Source: Gammaproteobacteria bacterium | GTDB taxonomy: Bacteria > Pseudomonadota > Gammaproteobacteria > UBA6429 > Thiohalophilaceae | Assembly (NCBI GenBank): GCA_024639445.1 | Contig: JAHEIJ010000158.1 | Span: forward strand, 1-5,846 | Length of the DNA stretch: 5,846 nt | Direction: 5' to 3' | Shown: positions 1 to 5,135 of the stretch, one piece after another | Layout of the letters: each line of letters begins with the position of its first letter | Numbering within the stretch: the first letter of the stretch is position 1 | Notes under the pieces: generated by a model | Databases searched by the model: none | What the model saw: the letters and a program-made list of their open reading frames with translations, nothing else | Told to the model about the DNA's origin: nothing | Translations under genes and position numbers: made by a program

Positions 1-84
1 AGTTTGTAGGGAGCTATCTGAATTTCAGGCAAGTAACAAAGTGATTTCACATAAGAGACAACAATGAACTTATTTCAAGAGTTA

Positions 85-98
85 TATAGTCTTATAAG
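85..98 (+). promoter_or_regulatory. Possible djlA promoter -10 region
   Basis: This AT-rich stretch contains two -10-like hexamers, TATAGT at 85-90 and TATAAG at 93-98. The second sits inside the perfect 8-base palindrome CTTATAAG (91-98). Neither has a recognisable -35 box at 16-18 bases, so the assignment is weak. djlA could instead be transcribed from a promoter further upstream, outside the window. Confidence 0.25.
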
Positions 99-107
99 GT
101 GCTTTAC

Positions 108-135
108 CTCGTCCCTCGTCACTTGTCACTCGGAA
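108..135. repeat. Degenerate heptamer tandem repeat before djlA
   Basis: Four consecutive 7-base units lie at 108-135: CTCGTCC, CTCGTCA, CTTGTCA and CTCGGAA. The first three differ from CTCGTCA by at most one base and the fourth is decayed. The array ends 8 bases before the djlA ATG, so it occupies the ribosome-binding region. It leaves djlA with only a weak GGA-type Shine-Dalgarno, itself inside the last unit. It could be slipped-strand repeat expansion or a chance low-complexity stretch, since the copy number is small. Confidence 0.5.
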
Positions 136-143
136 CTGGTCCC

Positions 144-956
144 ATGAGCTGGTGGGGTAAGGTTCTCGGTGGTGCATTTGGTTTCATGCTGGGTGGGCCA
201 TTAGGCGCTCTTCTGGGTGCAGCGGTTGGACATCATTTCGACAAGGGTATTGAGCGTGGTGCCATTAATCAGGCTTTTGGTTCTGGCGGTGATCAGGAAC
301 GGGTACAAGCGGCATTTTTTACCGCCCTGTTCTCGGTCATGGGTTATGTTGCCAAGGCTGACGGGCGTGTCAGTGAAGATGAAATTGCCATGGCGCGCAG
401 CATCATGCAGCAAATGGCGCTGGATGAAGCACGGACCCGGGTGGCGATTGATTTATTCAATCAGGGCAAGCAGGCCGACTTCGATATCGATGGAGTAGTG
501 GAACAGTTTCGGCGTGAAGCCCACCGCCGTACCACTTTGCTGCAGATGTTCATGGAAGTTTTGCTGCATGCCGCTTATGCTGATGGTGTCATGCAGCCCG
601 ATGAGCATCGGGTGTTGCGGCGAATCAGTGAGCATCTCGGGTTTTCAGTGCGGCAGTTCCAGCAACTGGAGGCCATGGTGCGTGCCCAACGTGCCTTTCA
701 TGCCGGGGGTGAAGGTTACCAGACCGCCCGCCCACAAGCTGATCTGTTGGCAGAGGCCTATGATGTACTGGGGATACCGACAGCAGCAACTGATGCCGAG
801 GTCAAGAAAGCCTATCGGCGGCTCATGAATCAACATCACCCGGATAAACTCGTGGCTAAAGGACTGCCTGAAGAAATGATCAAGTTAGCCACAGAGAAAA
901 CCCAGGAGATCAAGGCAGCCTATGAAACGATTAACAAAGCACGCGGTAAGAAATAA
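144..956 (+). CDS. djlA: DjlA, membrane-anchored DnaJ-like co-chaperone
   Basis: This is a type III J-domain protein that stimulates DnaK ATPase from the inner membrane; in E. coli DjlA is linked to envelope stress and capsule (Rcs) signalling. The product is 270 aa, close to the 271 aa of E. coli DjlA. Residues 4-30 form a glycine-rich single TM segment (WGKVLGG...GHHFDKG). Residues about 50-180 are the TerB-like helical domain, with its two characteristic acidic motifs KADGRVSEDE (71-80) and YADGVMQPDE (145-154). Residues about 200-270 are the C-terminal J domain with the essential HPD tripeptide at 232-234, followed by the DjlA-typical KLVAKGLPEEM. The ATG at 144 is chosen because MSWWGK aligns with MQYWGK of E. 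coli. A GTG at 99 would add 15 residues encoded partly by the heptamer repeat and has no Shine-Dalgarno. Identity is very well supported; the physiological client is not. Confidence 0.96.
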   Translation: MSWWGKVLGGAFGFMLGGPLGALLGAAVGHHFDKGIERGAINQAFGSGGDQERVQAAFFTALFSVMGYVAKADGRVSEDEIAMARSIMQQMALDEARTRVAIDLFNQGKQADFDIDGVVEQFRREAHRRTTLLQMFMEVLLHAAYADGVMQPDEHRVLRRISEHLGFSVRQFQQLEAMVRAQRAFHAGGEGYQTARPQADLLAEAYDVLGIPTAATDAEVKKAYRRLMNQHHPDKLVAKGLPEEMIKLATEKTQEIKAAYETINKARGKK

Positions 957-986
957 GCCCCTCAAGCTTTAGCTCCATGTTTCGCC

Positions 987-995
987 TGCTATACT
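987..995 (+). promoter_or_regulatory. Extended -10 promoter, probably for the histidine kinase gene
   Basis: TGCTATACT at 987-995 matches the extended -10 form TGn-TATAAT with one mismatch in the hexamer. The -35 region (about 967-973, CTTTAGC) is poor, which is tolerable for extended -10 promoters. Transcription would start near 1002 and give a leader of about 120 bases before the kinase ATG. It lies only about 30 bases after the djlA stop, with no obvious terminator between, so read-through from djlA is also possible. Confidence 0.45.
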
Positions 996-1017
996 TTAGA
1001 GTGAATTTCCCCTCTAA
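996..1017. repeat. Inverted repeat TTAGAG/CTCTAA at the predicted transcription start
   Basis: The perfect 6-base arms TTAGAG (996-1001) and CTCTAA (1012-1017) flank a 10-base spacer, directly downstream of the extended -10 element. It has no following T-run, so it is not an intrinsic terminator. Its position across the predicted +1 would suit a repressor operator or a 5' stabilising hairpin. A 6-base inverted repeat in AT-rich DNA can also arise by chance. Confidence 0.3.
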
Positions 1018-1123
1018 TAAATAAAAAGGAATTAACAAAAAACAAGATAGGGAAGCATCGCGTATTAAACACGTTAAAAATTTAAATTATGACCGTGGTT
1101 GTATATTCTATCTACACTTGATT

Positions 1124-2107
1124 ATGCGAAAAACATATTTTCTCTATATCTCTGCCTCTGTATTTGCCGTCTGCGTATTTGCGGCCTATCAACATATATT
1201 CGTTCTTGATGTCCCTCTGGATGAATTGTCACCCAGGATGTTTATTGTTCCTGCATTGGTCGGGGGCTTGTTTGGCTATTTGCTGGCCAAGGTCAGTGTG
1301 TTACAAAAAAAACTTCAGTCCAACATGGGGATTATGAAAGAACATGAAAAGCAATTAGAGGAAGAGGTCCTGGAGCGCAGGGAAATTGAAGAGGAACTGT
1401 TGGAAAATCAGACACGACTGGAAGAGGTCAACCGGGATTTAGAGGCGTTCAGTTATTCCGTATCGCATGACTTGCAAGCGCCGATACGCAGTATCAGTGG
1501 TTTCAGTGAGATTCTACTGGAAGAGTGTCAGATCAATGGAAATGAGGAAAATCGAGATTATCTGACGCGTATTAATGTGGCATCCAAGAAGATGTCGCAA
1601 CTTGTAAAAGCCTTGCTCGGTCTTTCCCGTGCTTCACGGTATGAGATAATCAAGGATGAGGTTAATCTCTCGGAAATGGCAAAACAGATCGTGGATGAAT
1701 TAATGGAATTACATCCTGATCAAAATATTAATATCGAGATCGAATCAAACTTGCAAGTTTATGCCGATGCTTCGCTGCTCAGGGTTGTCATGAACAACTT
1801 GTTATCCAACGCATGGAAATTTACCAGCAAGAGCTCCGCGGCAGTAATAAAAGTGGGTGAAACCACCAACGACCATGAACCTGCTATTTATGTTCAGGAT
1901 AACGGCGTTGGTTTTAATGAGCAGAATGCGGACAAACTATATTTAACCTTTCAGCGCATGCATGGTGGTGATGAGTTCCAGGGTAGTGGAATTGGGTTGG
2001 CTACGGTCAAACGTATCATTCAACGCCACGCCGGTCGTGTCTGGGCAGAATCAAAACCCGGTGAAGGGGCCACATTTTATTTTTCCCTGCCTCCGAAAGA
2101 GACATAA
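1124..2107 (+). CDS. Orphan membrane-bound sensor histidine kinase
   Basis: The 327-aa product has two predicted TM segments (about 5-27 and 40-58) joined by a loop of only about 12 residues, so there is no periplasmic sensor domain. A charged, Glu-rich coiled coil follows (about 60-108). The HisKA phosphoacceptor helix has H115 in FSYSVSHDLQAPIRSI, a form typical of phytochrome-like (bacteriophytochrome/Cph1-type) kinases. The HATPase_c domain has the N-box (NNLLSNAWKF, 224-233), G1 (DNGVGF, 259-264), an F-box-like LTFQRMH (274-280) and G2 (GSGIGL, 287-292), so it should be active. No response regulator or receiver domain is in the window, making it an orphan here; the signal and partner are unknown. 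The start is uncertain: ATG 1124 lacks a Shine-Dalgarno, TTG 1118 is in frame two codons upstream, and the frame stays open back to a TAA at 1022-1024. The region looks more AT-rich than its neighbours. Confidence 0.9.
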   Translation: MRKTYFLYISASVFAVCVFAAYQHIFVLDVPLDELSPRMFIVPALVGGLFGYLLAKVSVLQKKLQSNMGIMKEHEKQLEEEVLERREIEEELLENQTRLEEVNRDLEAFSYSVSHDLQAPIRSISGFSEILLEECQINGNEENRDYLTRINVASKKMSQLVKALLGLSRASRYEIIKDEVNLSEMAKQIVDELMELHPDQNINIEIESNLQVYADASLLRVVMNNLLSNAWKFTSKSSAAVIKVGETTNDHEPAIYVQDNGVGFNEQNADKLYLTFQRMHGGDEFQGSGIGLATVKRIIQRHAGRVWAESKPGEGATFYFSLPPKET

Positions 2108-2110
2108 CAC

Positions 2111-2578
2111 CTAGCTAAAGAAACGCCCGCCGCTGGCGATTAACGCGGTGAGTAAACCCAGCGCCGTATTAACACCCACTAACACGCGAATCTGTGCCAG
2201 GGCTTTACCGCCCGTAGGCCAGTCCTGCGCGACAACGGCACGCTTGAGGCGTTGGTAAGGCGCAAAGAAGACGTGCAGGTAAATGAATATCATCAGGCTG
2301 CCAGTACCGTTCATAAGATGCACATAAAGTGGGGCATTCCCCATGCCGCCATAGAGATTGGATATCATCATATAACCGGTGAGTGGCAATAGAATGACGG
2401 CAATCCATACGAAGGGGAAAAATTTACCAAATACCCCAACCCAGAGTTGTAAGCGCACCGGCGGCTCCAACTGGCTGGCCGCAATAGGTCGAAGACACAT
2501 GTAGGCGAAAAACATGCCGCCAACCCAAATGACGACGGATAAGACATGTAAAACAAGAGTGAGTACGTTAATAGTCAT
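2111..2578 (-). CDS. CopD-like four-TM membrane protein
   Basis: The 155-aa integral membrane protein has four predicted TM segments (about 4-24, 55-75, 86-106 and 128-150). The pattern LHVLSVVIWVGGMFF at the N-terminus, with a His in TM1 (H11) followed by W-x-GG, matches the CopD family (PF05425-type), which is often named for copper resistance but mostly uncharacterised. H87 and H102 in or near TM3 are further possible heme or metal ligands. HemJ-like proteins have a similar TM1, so a heme- or redox-related role is an alternative to copper transport. No CopC-like partner is present. Its ATG at 2576-2578 follows a GGGA Shine-Dalgarno at about 8 bases. It lies 25 bp downstream of the hydrolase gene on the same strand, so the two are probably co-transcribed. 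The family call is good; the function is open. Confidence 0.8.
   Translation of the reverse strand: MTINVLTLVLHVLSVVIWVGGMFFAYMCLRPIAASQLEPPVRLQLWVGVFGKFFPFVWIAVILLPLTGYMMISNLYGGMGNAPLYVHLMNGTGSLMIFIYLHVFFAPYQRLKRAVVAQDWPTGGKALAQIRVLVGVNTALGLLTALIASGGRFFS
2113..2139 (-). terminator. Possible terminator overlapping the CopD-like gene end
   Basis: On the minus strand, CGCC (2138-2135) pairs with GGCG (2127-2124) around a 7-base GC-rich loop, and the stem is followed by TTTCTTT. This resembles an intrinsic terminator, but the stem is only 4 bp and it lies within the last codons (ASGGRFF), so coding constraint may explain it. Its position would stop minus-strand transcripts just before they run antisense into the kinase gene, whose stop is 3 bp beyond. 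Confidence 0.3.
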
Positions 2579-2603
2579 AAATTAAATCCCGTTGAAGGTG
2601 TTG

Positions 2604-3395
2604 TTATTTGGTGGTCGGGTAGCTTGATAGCCAGCCTTGAATCTCTTCAAGTAGCTTGTCATCTTTGCCATTATAGAAATGATTGGCCTCTTTGATTACT
2701 ATTTGTTGATAAGCCGGGTTATTTGCTGACATCGCAGACTGTTGCCGCTGTTGGGAATAATCCCGCACATGTTCTTCATCGAGGCTGCCGTAAATATCAA
2801 GCACCGGGATGGTAATGTTTTTCAGCATAGCGACATTGCTCATCTGATTGTCGGTTTCAATTTCTGTCATGCTTATTCCGACAAAGGCCCGTACCTCTGA
2901 AGTCGGTTGCTTGTTGAGGTAATAGGAGGTCATGACGGTGCCGAGACTATGGGCAATGATGACGATGTTGTTGAGGCCCTGCGCCTGAAGAAAATCAATC
3001 GCGGCATCAATTCTGGGCAATACTTCTGGAAGTAATGGCAGGTAGTCAATCCCGTTGGCCTCATTCGGCAGAATGGGCATTTGCACCGACAGCGTTGCCC
3101 AGCCGGCTTCCGGCAAACGGGTGCGCAGGGGATGAATGACATCGGGCCAGTCGGGGTGGACGCCAATCCCATGCAATATAATGGCCGCGCCGCGGGCCGG
3201 TTCGGTATCGCTGGGGGTATAAATCGACAGGACTTTCAGACCACCTACAGGCAACCACTCTGCATCTCCAGTGATCAGCGCTTCGACGATTTGATCCGCC
3301 CAACGCTTCTCTTTGGCCAGGTCAGAGGCATGCAGGATCGGCGTCATTAGATAAAATAATAGTATAATCAGTAACTTGCAGTTATTTCTGGTCAA
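2604..3395 (-). CDS. Secreted alpha/beta hydrolase, DUF3530-like
   Basis: The 263-aa product has a Sec-type signal peptide: a basic start, a hydrophobic core (8-21) and probable cleavage near residues 22-25 (ILHAS-D), which places it in the periplasm or outside. The alpha/beta hydrolase fold is visible: strand plus oxyanion region ILHGIGVHPDWP (73-84), nucleophile elbow AHSLGT (148-153) with S150, candidate acid D206 (YGSLDEE; D200 is an alternative) and H239 (EANHFY). The HPDWPDVI...LPEAGWATLSVQMP pattern resembles the DUF3530 family (PF12048), whose substrate is unknown. The start is TTG at 3395-3393, supported by AGGAAGGA (3411-3404) exactly 8 bases upstream; the next in-frame ATG (M17) would destroy the signal peptide. 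It is the first gene of a two-gene minus-strand unit with the CopD-like protein and is divergent from rpe. The fold and triad are sound, but the substrate cannot be predicted. Confidence 0.85.
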   Translation of the reverse strand: MTRNNCKLLIILLFYLMTPILHASDLAKEKRWADQIVEALITGDAEWLPVGGLKVLSIYTPSDTEPARGAAIILHGIGVHPDWPDVIHPLRTRLPEAGWATLSVQMPILPNEANGIDYLPLLPEVLPRIDAAIDFLQAQGLNNIVIIAHSLGTVMTSYYLNKQPTSEVRAFVGISMTEIETDNQMSNVAMLKNITIPVLDIYGSLDEEHVRDYSQQRQQSAMSANNPAYQQIVIKEANHFYNGKDDKLLEEIQGWLSSYPTTK

Positions 3396-3403
3396 TTGAT
3401 GCG

Positions 3404-3411
3404 TCCTTCCT
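3404..3411 (-). promoter_or_regulatory. Strong Shine-Dalgarno that fixes a TTG start
   Basis: On the minus strand AGGAAGGA runs from 3411 to 3404 and is followed by an 8-base spacer to TTG at 3395-3393. It is the best ribosome-binding site in the window. It decides the start of the hydrolase gene, because no ATG or GTG exists at suitable spacing in that frame. Confidence 0.75.
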
Positions 3412-3439
3412 GTAGCTTTATGGATCGGCTGGCCAGATG

Positions 3440-3466
3440 AGTATACGCAGCCTAAACAATGTGCAA
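3440..3466 (-). promoter_or_regulatory. Candidate promoter of the hydrolase-CopD unit
   Basis: On the minus strand the -35-like TTGCAC (3466-3461) and -10 TATACT (3445-3440, five of six consensus bases) are separated by 15 bases, shorter than the preferred 17. Transcription would start near 3433, giving a leader of about 38 bases that carries the AGGAAGGA ribosome-binding site. Its position in the divergent intergenic region supports it; the short spacer weakens it. Confidence 0.4.
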
Positions 3467-3515
3467 AAGGCTGAAAATTCCCGGTTGATCGGGTAAAGTC
3501 TGCGGTTCATTTTTT

Positions 3516-3542
3516 CCGGTGCTGCCGCGGGCCACCAACCGG
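3516..3542. repeat. GC-rich inverted repeat in the rpe leader region
   Basis: CCGGT (3516-3520) and ACCGG (3538-3542) form a perfect 5-bp inverted repeat around 17 GC-rich bases, which contain the palindrome CCGCGG. It starts directly after a run of six T residues, about 45 bases before the rpe ATG. No U-tract follows on either strand, so it is not a terminator. It may fold in the rpe leader RNA or be a protein site; no role is shown. Confidence 0.25.
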
Positions 3543-3585
3543 CGAGCAGTAAAGCACCTGCATCATTAACCAAGAGGCGAGAATT

Positions 3586-4275
3586 ATGGCGGATTTCCAA
3601 ATAGCCCCCTCCATCCTGTCGGCGGATTTTGCCCGTTTGGGTGAGGAAGTTGACAATGTCCTGAAGGCCGGGGCGGGCATCGTGCACTTCGATGTCATGG
3701 ATAATCATTATGTTCCTAACCTGACTATCGGTCCGCTGGTGTGTGAGGCACTGCGTAACCACGGAGTCACTGCGCCGATTGACGTACATCTCATGGTGAA
3801 ACCGGTCGATCGTATTATTCCCGATTTCGCCAAAGCCGGTGCGACCTACATTACTTTTCATCCGGAAGGTTCGGAACATATTGATCGTTCCCTGCAACTG
3901 ATACGGGACAATGGCTGCAAATCCGGTCTGGTTTTCAATCCGGCGACACCACTGGACTACCTGAACTACGTCATCGACAAAGTGGACATGGTGTTGTTGA
4001 TGTCGGTGAACCCGGGTTTCGGTGGCCAGAGCTTCATTCCCGGCACGCTCGATAAATTGCGTGAAGCCCGCAAGATCATTGATGAGAGCGGTCGTGACAT
4101 TCGCCTGGAAATCGATGGTGGTGTCAAGGTTGACAATATTCGGGAGATCGCTGAAGCGGGAGCGGATACGTTTGTGGCCGGCTCTGCCATTTTTGGCGCC
4201 AAGAGTGACAGTGATCCGAATGTGTACGACACCGTGGTTAAAAAGATGCAGGATGAATTGGCAAAAGCCAAATAA
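3586..4275 (+). CDS. rpe: Ribulose-phosphate 3-epimerase
   Basis: The enzyme interconverts D-ribulose 5-phosphate and D-xylulose 5-phosphate in the cytoplasm, for the pentose phosphate pathway and, in autotrophs, the Calvin cycle. The 229-aa product is a full-length TIM barrel and very close to E. coli Rpe (225 aa). Visible signatures are IAPSILSADFARLG (6-19, S9 at the active site), HFDVMDNHYVPN (34-45, metal ligands H34 and D36, the latter also catalytic), DVHLMV (66-71, ligand H68), the phosphate-binding loop MSVNPGFGGQSF (139-150), EIDGGV (175-180, second catalytic acid and ligand D177) and FVAGSAIF (196-203). The C-terminal end, after AIF, is a few residues longer than in E. coli. ATG 3586 has a good Shine-Dalgarno (AAGAGG, 3572-3577) at 8 bases. 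It is the first gene of the rpe-gph-trpE group, with 38 bp to gph. Confidence 0.98.
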   Translation: MADFQIAPSILSADFARLGEEVDNVLKAGAGIVHFDVMDNHYVPNLTIGPLVCEALRNHGVTAPIDVHLMVKPVDRIIPDFAKAGATYITFHPEGSEHIDRSLQLIRDNGCKSGLVFNPATPLDYLNYVIDKVDMVLLMSVNPGFGGQSFIPGTLDKLREARKIIDESGRDIRLEIDGGVKVDNIREIAEAGADTFVAGSAIFGAKSDSDPNVYDTVVKKMQDELAKAK

Positions 4276-4313
4276 TTCCGGCTGTATTCCAAGCATAGAG
4301 AAGTTGAGACAAT

Positions 4314-4997
4314 ATGGATAAACCCGCAATGGTTCTAATTGATGTGGACGGCACGCTGGTTGACAGCGTGCCGGACCTGACTTACTGCGTTGATGAAATG
4401 ATGAAGCAGTTGAATATGCCCACCCATGGCGAAGCCAAAGTGCGTAATTGGGTCGGTAACGGTGTTGAGCGCCTGGTGCGGCGTGCCCTGATTGGCCAGC
4501 TTGAAGGTGAACCTGACGAGGCCTTGTATGAGAAGGCCTATCCCATTTTCCTGGCACTTTACACCGAAAATACCAGCAAGCGCAGTTGTCTTTATCCTGG
4601 TGTGAAGGAAGGGCTGGAATACCTCAAAAGTGAAGGCTACAAAATGGGATGCGTCACCAACAAGGCGGCTCAGTTTACTGAACCCTTGTTACAAGACCTC
4701 GGTGTGTATGATTATTTCAGTATTGTCATCAGCGGTGATACGCTCGAAAAGAAGAAGCCTGATCCGATGCCCCTGTTGCATGCGGCGAAGTATTTCAATG
4801 TGGCGCCTGAACAGGCCCTGATGATTGGAGATTCGATCAGCGATGTTAAAGCTGCCCGCGCGGCCGGGTTCCGGATTGCCTGCATGAGCTACGGTTATAA
4901 TCATGGGGTAGATATTCGTGAAGCCAGACCCGACGCAGTCATGGATTCTATGGCTGAATTACCCGACTTGCTGGGTAAGCACCAGGGCGCAGCCTGA
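4314..4997 (+). CDS. gph: Phosphoglycolate phosphatase (HAD family)
   Basis: The enzyme dephosphorylates 2-phosphoglycolate, formed by Rubisco oxygenation or by repair of DNA 3'-phosphoglycolate ends, to glycolate. The 227-aa product shows all four HAD motifs: motif I DVDGTLVDS (10-18, nucleophile D10, acid/base D12), motif II VTNK (114-117, T115), motif III lysine within KKKPDP (about K148) and motif IV GDSISDVKAA (172-181, Mg ligands D173 and D177). A helical subclass I cap spans about 17-95, with the WVGNGVERLV pattern (46-55) typical of Gph. ATG 4314 is preceded by only a weak purine stretch (AGAGAAGTTGAGA). Its place between rpe and trpE is the Pseudomonas-like arrangement and favours Gph over other HAD phosphatases such as PpaX or beta-phosphoglucomutase. 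The 38-bp gap from rpe contains no terminator, so the two are probably co-transcribed. Confidence 0.95.
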   Translation: MDKPAMVLIDVDGTLVDSVPDLTYCVDEMMKQLNMPTHGEAKVRNWVGNGVERLVRRALIGQLEGEPDEALYEKAYPIFLALYTENTSKRSCLYPGVKEGLEYLKSEGYKMGCVTNKAAQFTEPLLQDLGVYDYFSIVISGDTLEKKKPDPMPLLHAAKYFNVAPEQALMIGDSISDVKAARAAGFRIACMSYGYNHGVDIREARPDAVMDSMAELPDLLGKHQGAA

Positions 4998-5036
4998 GGA
5001 ATACGCTTTCCAGAATTACTTAAAGTGAACCTGAAG

Positions 5037-5081
5037 ATGAAGAGTGTAATAACAAATCAAACTGAACGATGGCGCGACTGA
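5037..5081 (+). CDS. Possible trp leader peptide (14 aa)
   Basis: The short ORF reads MKSVITNQTERWRD and stops at TGA 5079-5081, 54 bases before trpE. Its single Trp codon (TGG 5070-5072) followed by Arg near the C-terminus recalls the WWR ending of enteric TrpL (in E. coli TGG TGG CGC before the stop region). Ribosome-binding evidence is poor, with only AAAGTGAA some bases upstream and GAAG directly abutting the ATG. One Trp codon is fewer than the usual tandem pair. It could be a genuine minimal leader or a chance ORF; I favour neither strongly. Confidence 0.3.
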   Translation: MKSVITNQTERWRD

Positions 5082-5103
5082 GTGATGCGTTGTCGTCTTT
5101 TTT
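5074..5103 (+). terminator. Weak hairpin plus T-run before trpE (possible attenuator)
   Basis: CGAC (5075-5078) pairs perfectly with GTCG (5092-5095), extendable by a G-U pair (5074 with 5096), around a 13-base loop. A C and six T residues (5098-5103) follow. The 5' arm lies on the last sense codons of the possible leader peptide, only a few bases after its Trp codon, so a stalled ribosome would mask the arm and prevent the hairpin. The stem is short and the loop large, so termination strength is doubtful, and no competing antiterminator arm was seen. Confidence 0.3.
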
Positions 5104-5135
5104 GATTTGAGTTGCTAATTCTTCGGGTGAACCAC

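Noticed and set aside
2..67. Frame open from the window edge ending in TGA at 65-67, a possible 3' end of an upstream gene
   Set aside because: Only 21 codons are visible, the residues match nothing I recognise, and another frame is also open for a similar length. There is too little to call a gene.
99..143. GTG start at 99 extending DjlA by 15 residues
   Set aside because: The extension is encoded largely by the heptamer repeat, lacks a Shine-Dalgarno and is absent from E. coli DjlA, which aligns from the ATG at 144.
966..975. Possible djlA terminator around AGCTTTAGCT
   Set aside because: The two AGCT units are separated by two bases, so no stable loop can form, and no T-run follows.
3437..3496. 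19-codon ORF starting ATG in the hydrolase-rpe intergenic region
   Set aside because: It has no Shine-Dalgarno or recognisable pattern, and it overlaps the candidate minus-strand promoter.
3418..4557. Long open reading frame of 379 codons on the minus strand, antisense to rpe and part of gph
   Set aside because: It lies opposite two unmistakable conserved enzymes, has no recognisable domain and is rich in His, Arg and Gln in the way shadow frames are. Codon bias of the sense genes explains the absence of stops.
5069..5110. 13-codon ORF before trpE (MARLSDALSSFLI)
   Set aside because: It contains no Trp codon and has no ribosome-binding site. The overlapping ORF at 5037-5081 is the better leader candidate.
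5090..5119. Possible trpE promoter, TTGTCG with GCTAAT at 18 bases
   Set aside because: The -10 lacks the critical second-position A, and transcription would begin at the trpE ribosome-binding site, leaving essentially no leader.
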